Shown here: positions 1 through 6,139 of the stretch, in pieces
Numbering within the stretch: the stretch's first letter is position 1
Layout of the letters: every line of letters begins with the position of its first letter
NCBI GenBank assembly: GCA_017515945.1
Contig: JAFWDX010000209.1
Coordinates: 1-13,771 of the forward strand
DNA: 13,771 bases
Direction of reading: 5' to 3'
DNA from: Blautia sp.
Lineage (GTDB): Bacteria > Bacillota > Clostridia > Lachnospirales > Lachnospiraceae
Notes under the pieces: model-generated
What the model was told of the DNA's origin: nothing
Database searches by the model: none
The model's input: only the letters and a program-made list of their open reading frames with translations
Program-made: the position numbers and the translations under genes

Positions 1-134
1 GACCAAGTATCTTTTGAACAGAAGCTGCAAAGTGGAAGTGAGAAGGGGCTTAAAGGTCATTGACAAAGACTTATCTATATGTTAGCATGTATGCAGTTTT
101 GAGGGTGCAGGTTTATAATTTATGATTTATTATA
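1..134 (+). other. Spacer just downstream of a probable 23S rRNA gene
   Basis: The first four bases, GACC, match the way clostridial 23S rRNA genes usually end (GAGGGCTTGACC, from memory). The stretch around 92-113 (GTATGCAGTTTTGAGGGTG) resembles the spacer motif often seen around Firmicutes rRNA genes. No open frame is supported here, and I see no 5S rRNA or tRNA sequence before the terminator that follows. The rRNA gene itself lies outside the window, so this is an inference from flanking sequence. Confidence 0.5.
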
Positions 135-159
135 AAACAGCCGTAAGGCTGTTTTTTTC
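135..159 (+). terminator. Intrinsic terminator of the upstream (probably rRNA) transcript
   Basis: The hairpin AACAGCC-GTAA-GGCTGTT is followed by an unbroken T run. It is preceded by A-rich sequence, giving the classic rho-independent form. It closes whatever transcript enters from the left and separates it from the MATE gene. Confidence 0.85.
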
Positions 160-172
160 TGTCTAAAGGATA

Positions 173-253
173 CTCACACGACCAAATACATGGAAAATAC
201 TCACGCGCTGCCAAGGCACGTCTGCGCTCGCGCGATCAAATACATAGAATTTC
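173..253. repeat. Diverged 27-bp direct repeat pair
   Basis: Two similar units, 173-199 and 227-253, share about 21 of 27 positions around a core of the form CTCRCRCGAYCAAATACATRGAA and are spaced 54 bp apart. A GC-rich stretch with a small TGCC/GGCA palindrome lies between them. The second unit ends in the sequence duplicated by the mobile element at 255-399. A related core occurs in reverse orientation at 6031-6046, beside another element end. Function unknown. Confidence 0.55.
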
Positions 254-254
254 C

Positions 255-399
255 GTAACTGTTCAGTCAGCACCTCGCATTTACTGCGAGGTGCGTGGAG
301 CAAAAGCTGAACAGCCAAGGCCAGGCGCACTTCCAATGCGACGAAAGGAGCCTGCGCCTGGCCTCGTAACTGTGAAGGAGCTTGTGACTGAACAGTTAC
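255..399. mobile_element. MITE-like element, copy 1 (complete, with 8-bp target duplication)
   Basis: This 145-bp element has perfect 15-bp terminal inverted repeats, GTAACTGTTCAGTCA and TGACTGAACAGTTAC. GAATTTCC stands immediately outside on both sides (247-254 and 400-407), as expected for a target-site duplication. Inside are a 10-bp hairpin (270-279 with 285-294), a 12-bp hairpin (318-329 with 353-364), and an 8-bp palindrome at the right end (366-373 with 392-399). There is no transposase gene. IS66-family transposons are known for GTAA ends and 8-bp duplications, so an IS66-type enzyme is the best guess for the mover. The element can be read without a stop in one frame on each strand, but I do not call a gene. 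Confidence 0.88.
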
Positions 400-453
400 G
401 AATTTCCACGTATTAAGACCTTCTGGTATAAGTTTCACAGGATGCAGGTTTAT

Positions 454-1842
454 ATGGAAAATATTCGACGTAAATACTTTGGCGATAAGGCGTTTTATTT
501 TATGGTGTTGGGAATCGCTGTCCCGATTATGATCCAGAACGGGATCACGAATTTTGTCGGAATGCTGGACAATATCATGATCGGCCGTGTCGGAACCGGT
601 CAGATGTCCGGCGCGTCAATCGTAAATCAGCTGATCATGGTATATAATTTATGCATTTTCGGCGGGATATCCGGTGCCGGTATTTTTACTGCCCAGTATT
701 TCGGACAGGGACAGCAAGAGGGGATCAGGGCCACCTTCAGATTTAAGCTTTGGCTTGCTGCCATCGTAACGATCCTGACGACGATCCTCTTTCTGACAGA
801 AGGAAGCGGTCTTATCAATCTATATCTCAGCGGAGAAGGGACGCCGCAGCAGCGTCAGGAGATCCTGACTTATGGCCTGCAGTACCTGCATATCATGCTC
901 GCGGGTCTCCCGGCTTTCATGCTTGCGCAGGTCTATGCCGGAACCCTGCGTGAATGCGGAGAAACCCTTATGCCCATGACGGCGGGGATCACAGCAGTAT
1001 TTGTGAACCTCGTTTTCAATTATCTCCTGATCTATGGCAAATTCGGATTTCCGCGTATGGGCGTTGCAGGCGCGGCGGCCGCCACAGTCCTTTCCCGCTA
1101 TGTGGAATGCTTTATCATAGTCCTGTGGACGCATACCAAAGGCAGAAAGCTGGCTTTCGTTGAGGGCCTGTATTCGACGATGAAAGTTCCGCGCATACTT
1201 CTGCGCAAATTCATTGTGACCGGAATGCCGCTTCTGATCAATGAGACGCTCTGGTCCGGAGGCGTCGCCATGCTTGCCCAGTGCTACTCGGTAAGAGGTC
1301 TCGATGTGGTCGCCGCCCTGAATATTTCAAACACGATCACGAATCTGTTTAACATTGTTTTGATCTCAATGGGTAATTCGGTAGCTATCATAGTAGGCCA
1401 GCTTCTGGGCGCCGGCCGTCTGGATGAAGCAAGGGATACGGACAGAAAACTGATCTGCATGTCCGTGATGCTGTGTATCCTGCCCGGACTGATCATGTTC
1501 CTGATCGCTCCGCTGTTCCCGGAAATCTATCTGACAACGGACGCAGTGAGGGGGACAGCAGCATCGTTTATCCGGGTCGGCGCGGCTTTCATGCCTGTCA
1601 ACGCTTTTCTGAACGCATCTTATTTTACATTGCGCTCAGGAGGGAAAACCATCATCACCTTTATTTTTGACAGTGTATTTATCTGGTGTGTCAGTGTGAC
1701 AAGTGCATTTATACTCACACGGTTCACAGCCCTGCCTGTAGTCGCGGTCTTTACGATCGTGACATCCATGGAAATCCTGAAGGCGGTTTTCGGTTTTATC
1801 CTGGTAAAAAAAGGTATATGGGTCCAAAATATCGTTTCCTGA
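454..1842 (+). CDS. MATE-family efflux transporter
   Basis: A 462-residue polytopic membrane protein, the usual MATE length, with about twelve hydrophobic segments in two homologous halves. Family hallmarks are the first-helix region around GMLDNIMIGRVGTGQMSG (residues 36-53) and the loop-helix pattern NYLLIYGKFGFPRMGVAGAA in the first half. Such proteins export drugs, metabolites or other organic compounds from the cytoplasm using a Na+ or H+ gradient; the substrate cannot be read from sequence. I prefer ATG 454, with AGG at 446-448 as the Shine-Dalgarno core, over the in-frame ATG at 442, which has only CAGG abutting it. The gene stands alone: a mobile element lies 55 bp upstream and a strong terminator directly downstream. 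No adjacent regulator of the MarR or TetR type is present. Confidence 0.9.
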   Translation: MENIRRKYFGDKAFYFMVLGIAVPIMIQNGITNFVGMLDNIMIGRVGTGQMSGASIVNQLIMVYNLCIFGGISGAGIFTAQYFGQGQQEGIRATFRFKLWLAAIVTILTTILFLTEGSGLINLYLSGEGTPQQRQEILTYGLQYLHIMLAGLPAFMLAQVYAGTLRECGETLMPMTAGITAVFVNLVFNYLLIYGKFGFPRMGVAGAAAATVLSRYVECFIIVLWTHTKGRKLAFVEGLYSTMKVPRILLRKFIVTGMPLLINETLWSGGVAMLAQCYSVRGLDVVAALNISNTITNLFNIVLISMGNSVAIIVGQLLGAGRLDEARDTDRKLICMSVMLCILPGLIMFLIAPLFPEIYLTTDAVRGTAASFIRVGAAFMPVNAFLNASYFTLRSGGKTIITFIFDSVFIWCVSVTSAFILTRFTALPVVAVFTIVTSMEILKAVFGFILVKKGIWVQNIVS

Positions 1843-1843
1843 C

Positions 1844-1875
1844 AGCACAGGGGGGCATCCCTCCTGTGCTTTTTT
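1844..1875 (+). terminator. Terminator of the MATE gene
   Basis: A 12-bp stem, AGCACAGGGGGG with CCCTCCTGTGCT (one G-T pair), has a CAT loop and is followed by six T. It begins one base after the MATE stop codon. Confidence 0.9.
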
Positions 1876-1880
1876 ATGTA

Positions 1881-1909
1881 TTGAAATTTGTACAAAAATA
1901 TATTAGAAT
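1881..1909 (+). promoter_or_regulatory. Promoter of the ispE-gntR unit
   Basis: A TTGAAA -35 box (1881-1886) and a TAGAAT -10 box (1904-1909) are separated by 17 bp, in AT-rich sequence just after the MATE terminator. Transcription should start near 1916. The leader to ispE would then be about 225 nt, most of it taken up by a repeat element. Confidence 0.75.
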
Positions 1910-1932
1910 AAAGACACAGAAATTGTATACAA
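1888..1932. promoter_or_regulatory. Candidate GntR-family operator pair
   Basis: The perfect palindrome TTGTACAA (1888-1895) sits in the spacer between -35 and -10. A second, TTGTATACAA (1923-1932), sits just after the predicted start point; an overlapping inverted repeat pairs ATTGTAT with ATACAAT (1922-1940). Both fit the GT-(N)-AC core of GntR-family operators. An FCD-type GntR gene lies downstream in the same unit, so autoregulation is a reasonable inference. Binding is not shown by sequence alone. Confidence 0.45.
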
Positions 1933-1956
1933 AATACAATGGGCAAAAATGCTTTA

Positions 1957-2104
1957 CTTCGCATTTACTGCGAGGCGCGCGAGAATAAAGTTGAACAGTC
2001 AAGGTCAGGCGCACTTCCATTGCGACGAAAGGAGCCTGCGCCTCCCAAGGGACGCCTTCGGTGTGGCCTCGTAACTGTGAAGAAACTTGTGACTGAACAG
2101 TTAC
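1957..2104. mobile_element. MITE-like element, copy 2 (left end decayed), in the ispE leader
   Basis: The right end is intact (TGACTGAACAGTTAC up to 2104) and the internal blocks match copy 1, including the GCGACGAAAGGAGCCTGCGCC segment. The left terminal GTAACTGTTCAG is missing. Relative to copy 1 it carries 21 extra bases around CCTTCGGTGT, a block that copy 3 carries in its other arm. No target duplication is visible, consistent with an older insertion. One frame runs open through the element and continues into ispE, giving a spurious 67-codon N-terminal extension. Confidence 0.8.
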
Positions 2105-2139
2105 GTTATTTCGTTTATTATCTGTCAGAGGTGAGATCA

Positions 2140-3054
2140 ATGGTTCTCTACGCACATGCCAAAATTAATCTGGGTCTTGATGTGGTTGACAAACGCGAGG
2201 ATGGTTACCACAATATTCGGACGATCATGCAGACCATAGGGATCTGTGACTGTATCCGTATCGAAAGATATCCGGAGGGAGAGGGAAAGATTCATATCAT
2301 ATCAAACAGTGAGGAGATTCCGGAGGGTCCCTCCAATCTGATCTGGAAAGCAGCCCGGGTGTTGATGGATGACCTCCCGCAGATCGAGGGGCTCAAAATA
2401 ACCCTGGAAAAAAATATCCCCGTGGCTGCAGGCCTGGCGGGCAGCAGCACTGACGCGGCAGCCACACTGCGAGGACTGAATGAAATGTTTTCCCTGGGAC
2501 TGGATGACGCGGCTTTATGTGCCTGCGCAGCCAGGGTCGGCGCCGATGTGCCGTTCCTGATCAGAGGCGGCACAGCGCTGGCTGAAGGGATCGGTGAAGT
2601 GCTTACCCCCCTGCCGTCGCCGCCCCAGGCCGTTTTGCTGCTGGCCAAACCCGCGGTCAGCATTTCCACAAAAGAGGCATATGAAAGCCTTTCCCTGGAC
2701 GCCGGGATCCGCCATCCGGATATGGATGGCTGTGTCAAAAATTTAAAAGACGGAAATATGAAAGGCTTCGCCAGAAAGCTTGAAAATATCTTTGAACCGG
2801 GCATTATAGCCGACCATCCGGTCATCCTGCAGCTGAAGCGGATCATGGAAGAGAAAGGAGCCCTGGCCGCATGCATGAGCGGCAGCGGACCTACGGTATA
2901 TGGGATGTTTTCAAAGCTCCAGGATGCTGTACAGGCGCGTAAGCAGATCTGTGAAATGTATCCGGACGCGTATACCTGCATAACGGACTTTCATCCACAG
3001 ACTCCGGAAATATTCTGGCCTGCCGGGCGATATACCAGAGGCTGCCCAGCTTAG
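2140..3054 (+). CDS. ispE: 4-diphosphocytidyl-2-C-methyl-D-erythritol kinase
   Basis: A GHMP-family kinase of 304 residues. It phosphorylates CDP-methylerythritol with ATP in the cytoplasm, the fourth step of the MEP route to isopentenyl diphosphate. The N-terminus AHAKINLGLDV carries the conserved lysine (K8). The ATP loop PVAAGLAGSSTDAAA is at residues 94-108, the catalytic aspartate lies in GADVPF (D136), and the C-terminal GHMP motif MSGSGPTVYG is at 246-255. Length is normal. I chose ATG 2140 because GAGGTGAG lies just upstream and the family starts at this point; the frame stays open back to 1939, but only through the repeat element. It is probably cotranscribed with the regulator 66 bp downstream from the promoter at 1881. 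Confidence 0.95.
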   Translation: MVLYAHAKINLGLDVVDKREDGYHNIRTIMQTIGICDCIRIERYPEGEGKIHIISNSEEIPEGPSNLIWKAARVLMDDLPQIEGLKITLEKNIPVAAGLAGSSTDAAATLRGLNEMFSLGLDDAALCACAARVGADVPFLIRGGTALAEGIGEVLTPLPSPPQAVLLLAKPAVSISTKEAYESLSLDAGIRHPDMDGCVKNLKDGNMKGFARKLENIFEPGIIADHPVILQLKRIMEEKGALAACMSGSGPTVYGMFSKLQDAVQARKQICEMYPDAYTCITDFHPQTPEIFWPAGRYTRGCPA

Positions 3055-3120
3055 GATCTTCGAAACATAACTTGTACATCCTATAAGTGGAAGAGGCGCA
3101 AAGCATAAGGAGATACAGAG

Positions 3121-3804
3121 ATGATGAGTGAGTTTTCTGTTGACATGGATGAATATCTGCCGTTGCGCGATGTGGTATTCAATACGCTTCGCAAAGCGAT
3201 CCTCAAGGGAGAGCTCAAGCCGGGAGAGCGGCTGATGGAGATCGCCCTCGCGGATAAGCTCGGCGTCAGCCGCACACCCATCAGGGAAGCCATGCGCAAG
3301 CTCGAACTGGAGGGACTTGTAGTCATGGTGCCCCGTAAGGGTGCACAGGTTGCCAATATTACGGAAAAGGATCTTAACGATGTGCTTGAGGTCAGGATCG
3401 CACTGGAAAACATGGCTATTGAAAAGGCCTGTGCGCGGATGACGCAGGAAGATATCCAGGAACTTGAACATGCGGCGGAAGATTTTAACAGGATCATCAC
3501 CGGCGGTTCTCTGGTTGAGATGGCCGAGGCAGATGAAGAATTCCATGAAAGGATCTACCGCGCATCAGGCAATGACCGGTTGATGCAGGTACTCAGCAAT
3601 CTGCGTGAACAGATCTACCGCTACAGGATCGAGTACCTTAAGGATGAAACGACAAGGCAGCAGCTGGTTGGGGAGCACACCATGATGACCAGGGCCATCA
3701 GGGACCGGGATGTAAAAAAAGCTCAGGAGCTGTCATTTGAACATCTGGAAAATCAGCGTAAAGCCATCATGCATTCCATACATCCGGACAGACACCCCAG
3801 ATGA
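3121..3804 (+). CDS. GntR-family transcriptional regulator, FCD subfamily
   Basis: This 227-residue regulator has a winged helix-turn-helix at residues 15-80, with the characteristic ELKPGERL and LGVSRTPIREAMRKLELEGL motifs. An all-helical FCD effector domain covers about 85-215. The FCD metal-site residues appear present: D138 and H142 (DEEFH), H186 (GEH) and H208 (EHLEN). FCD regulators usually bind small carboxylic acids or sugar acids and repress nearby operons; this ligand cannot be told. The Shine-Dalgarno AAGGAGA precedes ATG 3121 (a second ATG follows directly). It lies behind ispE without an obvious promoter of its own, and palindromes fitting GntR operators sit at the ispE promoter, suggesting self-regulation. 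A link to isoprenoid synthesis is only positional. Confidence 0.92.
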   Translation: MMSEFSVDMDEYLPLRDVVFNTLRKAILKGELKPGERLMEIALADKLGVSRTPIREAMRKLELEGLVVMVPRKGAQVANITEKDLNDVLEVRIALENMAIEKACARMTQEDIQELEHAAEDFNRIITGGSLVEMAEADEEFHERIYRASGNDRLMQVLSNLREQIYRYRIEYLKDETTRQQLVGEHTMMTRAIRDRDVKKAQELSFEHLENQRKAIMHSIHPDRHPR

Positions 3805-3829
3805 GTCCCGTTTTCGGGATTGCCTTTTT
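3804..3829 (+). terminator. Terminator after the GntR gene
   Basis: The stem AGTCCCG-TTTT-CGGGATT (one G-T pair) is followed by GCCTTTTT. The stem begins at the last base of the stop codon. It is moderately strong. Confidence 0.7.
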
Positions 3830-3859
3830 GCGGTAATGATGATATATTTAGATTTAGAG

Positions 3860-4018
3860 GCAACTGTTCAGTCAGCACCTCGCACTAGGTGCGTGAGACT
3901 AAAGATCAATAGCCAAGGCCACACTGAAGGCGTCCCTTGTGAGGCGCACTTTCATTACGACGAGGGGAGCCTGCGTCTGGCCTTGTAGCTGTGAAGGAGC
4001 TTGTGACTGAACAGTTAC
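3860..4018. mobile_element. MITE-like element, copy 3 (diverged)
   Basis: At 159 bp, its left end reads GCAACTGTTCAGTCA (one change from consensus) and its right end TGACTGAACAGTTAC is perfect. The first hairpin has shrunk to GCACCT/AGGTGC. The 21-bp block missing from copy 1 is present here in the left arm (CTGAAGGCGTCCCTTGTGAG). The flanking octamers ATTTAGAG and AGCTAACG do not match, so no target duplication remains. It fills most of the 313-bp gap between the GntR terminator and the small membrane protein gene. Confidence 0.8.
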
Positions 4019-4031
4019 AGCTAACGCAACC

Positions 4032-4065
4032 ATAACTGTGAAGGATCCTGTGATTGGACAGCAAA
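4032..4065. repeat. Degenerate solo end of the MITE family
   Basis: ATAACTGTGAAGGATCCTGT followed by GATTGGACAG lines up with the 34-bp right-end module of the family (GTAACTGTGAAGGAGCTTGT...ACAGTTAC) with several changes. It lies 13 bp after copy 3, so two modules stand in tandem before the gene at 4118. Confidence 0.6.
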
Positions 4066-4117
4066 CTCACAGGCTGCTTCATACCGGTTATGAATTCAGA
4101 ATATGCAGGAGGAGACC

Positions 4118-4630
4118 ATGAGTAAAGTAACCATCGTCCTTCTGGTGATCCTTGTCATACTGATCGGTGTGTTGATCGCACTGTATTTCTATGGAAAAAA
4201 GGCCCAGAAAAGACAGGAAGAGCAGCAGGCACAGATAGAAGCCACCAAACAGACCATTTCCATGTTGGTGATCGACAAAAAACGAATGCCGATAAAGGAC
4301 TCAGGTCTCCCGCAGGTCGTTATAGACCAGACGCCAAAGCTGATGCGTCGACAAAAGCTGCCGATCGTCAAAGCAAAGATCGGGCCGCGTATTCAGATCA
4401 TGATCGCGGATGAGAAAGTATTCGACCTGATTCCGCTTAAGAAAGAGATCAAAGCGGAGGTCAGCGGTCTTTATATCGTAGGTGTGAAGGGCATCCGGGG
4501 CAACCTTGATACAGCTCCGGCCAAAAAGAAAGGATTCTGGGCAAGGATGCGCGCAAAAGCGTCTGACGCGCTTGCCGATCAGAAAGCTTCTCAGAATTCC
4601 TCCAAAAAGAAGAAAAGTGCCAAAGGCTGA
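4118..4630 (+). CDS. Conserved membrane-anchored protein of unknown function
   Basis: A 170-residue protein with one N-terminal transmembrane helix (about residues 4-26, VTIVLLVILVILIGVLIALY) and then a basic, Gln/Glu-rich segment likely to be coiled coil (29-48). A compact soluble region follows (about 50-130), containing QTISMLVIDKKRMPIKDSG and KIGPRIQIMIADEKVFDLIP. The tail is lysine- and alanine-rich (about 132-170). The basic residues right after the helix favour the soluble part being cytoplasmic. It resembles small uncharacterised proteins I associate with Lachnospiraceae, but I cannot name a function. ATG 4118 is chosen because AGGAGGAG lies directly in front; an in-frame ATG at 4103 overlaps that site. 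It faces the murI operon and shares a terminator with it. Confidence 0.8.
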   Translation: MSKVTIVLLVILVILIGVLIALYFYGKKAQKRQEEQQAQIEATKQTISMLVIDKKRMPIKDSGLPQVVIDQTPKLMRRQKLPIVKAKIGPRIQIMIADEKVFDLIPLKKEIKAEVSGLYIVGVKGIRGNLDTAPAKKKGFWARMRAKASDALADQKASQNSSKKKKSAKG

Positions 4631-4666
4631 AAAAAAGCTGTGCGGATCTCCGCACAGCTTTTTTTT
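4630..4666. terminator. Bidirectional terminator between convergent genes
   Basis: A long stem pairs AAAAAAGCTGTGCGG with CCGCACAGCTTTTTT around an ATCT loop, with A and T tracts on both sides. It can therefore end both the rightward gene at 4118 and the leftward murI-DUF1934 transcript. Confidence 0.92.
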
Positions 4667-4674
4667 GTTACCAT

Positions 4675-5112
4675 TCAGTCACGGTCTGCGCCCTGCGTGA
4701 CCGTGATCCGCATGAGACACTCCGAAACCGTCCGGCCATTGTTTTCCAGGGTATAATGCAGGTCAAACTGAAGCCGCTCATCATCTCCGGACATCCTGTA
4801 TTCATGTGTCCGGACGCCCATCTGAAAAACGCCGTGGGGTGTTTCATAAACAAAAAGAGACAGCACACCGGTTCTGAAGGTCATTTTGGTCTGTACGGCA
4901 CCTTTTCTGGTGATCGTCATTTCCTCCCCGTCCGCTTCCAGATAATTGGTTACGGGGTTCCCATGATCCTCCAGCTGCTCCTCATAGCGCAGATGGTGAC
5001 GGTCGTTTCCATAATAATAGATCCCCGGAACCAGGACTTCAATGGTATCCTGAGGCTGGTTCCGGTCATATATATGTACGGATTTATTGTGGACAAGTAC
5101 ATTTTTTTTCAT
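4675..5112 (-). CDS. DUF1934 / YwiB-like beta-barrel protein
   Basis: A 145-residue protein with the DUF1934 (YwiB-type) pattern: an N-terminal strand region (VLVHNKSVHIYDRNQPQDTI), a central GEEMTITRKGAVQTKMTF segment, and the final part with GVFQMGVRTHEYRM and a HYTLENNGRTVSECLMRITV strand pair. The family is small and lipocalin-like, with no established function. It is the second gene of a leftward unit, 61 bp after murI, a neighbourhood I recall as recurrent in clostridia. The gap between the two genes holds a 34-bp hairpin-forming repeat. The start ATG (5110-5112) has AGGGA about ten bases upstream. No signal peptide is seen, so it is probably cytoplasmic. Confidence 0.8.
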   Translation of the reverse strand: MKKNVLVHNKSVHIYDRNQPQDTIEVLVPGIYYYGNDRHHLRYEEQLEDHGNPVTNYLEADGEEMTITRKGAVQTKMTFRTGVLSLFVYETPHGVFQMGVRTHEYRMSGDDERLQFDLHYTLENNGRTVSECLMRITVTQGADRD

Positions 5113-5140
5113 AAACGGGTATCCCTATTTATCAATATTT

Positions 5141-5174
5141 GTAACTGTTCAGTCACAAGCTCCTTCACAGTTAT
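5141..5174. repeat. Solo 34-bp MITE end module with near-perfect 8-bp flanking repeat
   Basis: This is GTAACTGTTCAGTCACAAGC continuing to CACAGTTAT: the end module of the larger elements standing alone. Its arms GTAACTGT and ACAGTTAT can form a hairpin. The flanking octamers CAATATTT (5133-5140) and CAATAATT (5175-5182) differ at one position, as expected for an aged target duplication. The element abuts murI: its last base supplies the third base of the murI TGA stop. It could be a deletion derivative of a full copy or a minimal mobile unit. Confidence 0.8.
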
Positions 5175-5995
5175 CAATAATTTTCTATATCAATCTTCCT
5201 TGTCATCGTGACATCGTAAGGAAGAATGGAGTTGGCGAAATCCGTAAACTTCTCGGCCAGATCGCTGACAAAAAAGCGATAGGGGAATCCCTCCGGCACT
5301 TCCTCACTGCTGGTGAGGCCTTTTTTTTCAAGGAGCGCGGCCAGCTCCAGGGCTGTCTCGTAAGCCGGGTTGACCAGCTCTACAGAGTCGCCCATCACTT
5401 CGCGGATCACGGAGCGGAGCAGGGGATAATGGGTACAACCCAGGATCAACGTGTCTATTTTCTGTTCCTTCAGATCAGCCAGATACCTGGAGGCGACTTC
5501 ATAGGTGACCGGGTCCTTCAGCCAGCCTTCTTCAACCAGAGGGACGAACAATGGGCATGCTTTCCCGAAAATGCTCAGAGATGGATCGATGCTCTTGAGG
5601 AATCTTTCATGGATCCGGCTTGATACGGTACCTTCGGTACCGATGACACCGATCCGCTTTGTCCGGGTCTTTTGGGCCGCGACCAGCGCTCCGGCTTCTA
5701 TGACGCCGATCACGGGTATATCTGTCTCCCCGCGGACGGTATCCAGTGCAAAGGCGCTGGCTGTATTACATGCGATCACGATGGCCTTGACGGGCTGTTC
5801 CCGGAGAAAACGGATGATCTGGCGTGAATAGCGGAGGATCGTTTCCGGGGATTTGCTGCCGTAGGGCAGCCTGGCTGTGTCACCAAAGTAGATGATCTTT
5901 TCTGAGGGGAGATTACGCATGATCTCTCTCGCAACGGTCAGACCGCCTACTCCGGAATCGAAAACGCCTACAGGCGCATTTCTGTCAACTGTCAT
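5174..5995 (-). CDS. murI: Glutamate racemase
   Basis: A 273-residue cytoplasmic enzyme that converts L- to D-glutamate for peptidoglycan precursors. Hallmarks are VGVFDSGVGGLTVAREI at the N-terminus (D13 and S14), the first catalytic cysteine in ACNTAS (C76), and the second in GCTHYP (C187). Length is typical. The ATG at 5993-5995 is preceded by GAAAGG. Transcription runs leftward into the DUF1934 gene, from a promoter at about 6093-6121. The coding region is bracketed by repeat-family sequence: a truncated end lies just upstream of the ribosome binding site, and the solo module touches the stop codon. The stop is TGA followed at once by TAA; the reconstructed empty site also reads TGATAA, so insertion there was silent. 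Confidence 0.96.
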   Translation of the reverse strand: MTVDRNAPVGVFDSGVGGLTVAREIMRNLPSEKIIYFGDTARLPYGSKSPETILRYSRQIIRFLREQPVKAIVIACNTASAFALDTVRGETDIPVIGVIEAGALVAAQKTRTKRIGVIGTEGTVSSRIHERFLKSIDPSLSIFGKACPLFVPLVEEGWLKDPVTYEVASRYLADLKEQKIDTLILGCTHYPLLRSVIREVMGDSVELVNPAYETALELAALLEKKGLTSSEEVPEGFPYRFFVSDLAEKFTDFANSILPYDVTMTRKIDIENY

Positions 5996-6011
5996 GAAAT
6001 ATCTACCTTTC

Positions 6012-6023
6012 GTAACTGTTCAG
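6012..6023. repeat. Truncated MITE end in the murI leader
   Basis: GTAACTGTTCAG matches the first 12 bases of the element ends and then diverges. On the murI strand it lies directly before the GAAAGG ribosome binding site. The bases at 6031-6046 resemble the core of the direct repeat at 173-253 in reverse orientation. Confidence 0.55.
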
Positions 6024-6092
6024 GCGCTGTTGAATCGCGCGAGTATATTGCCCTTTCATGGGATTAGTACAGGTACATGCCTCGTATATCAC

Positions 6093-6121
6093 AGTATAGC
6101 ATTCTGAGATACTTCCTGCAA
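6093..6121 (-). promoter_or_regulatory. Promoter of murI
   Basis: On the minus strand TTGCAG (6121-6116) and TATACT (6098-6093) are separated by 17 bp. The predicted leader is about 90 nt and includes the truncated repeat end. Confidence 0.65.
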
Positions 6122-6139
6122 GCCATGCGAGAGGGCAGC

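Noticed and set aside
163..438. 91-residue minus-strand open frame, with a similar one at 1874-2155
   Set aside because: The shared peptide comes from the repeat element itself. There is no ribosome binding site or independent coding signal, so I treat it as a property of the element and not a gene.
1939..2139. In-frame N-terminal extension of ispE by 67 codons
   Set aside because: The extension is translated repeat element. The family N-terminus and the GAGGTGAG ribosome binding site both support ATG 2140.
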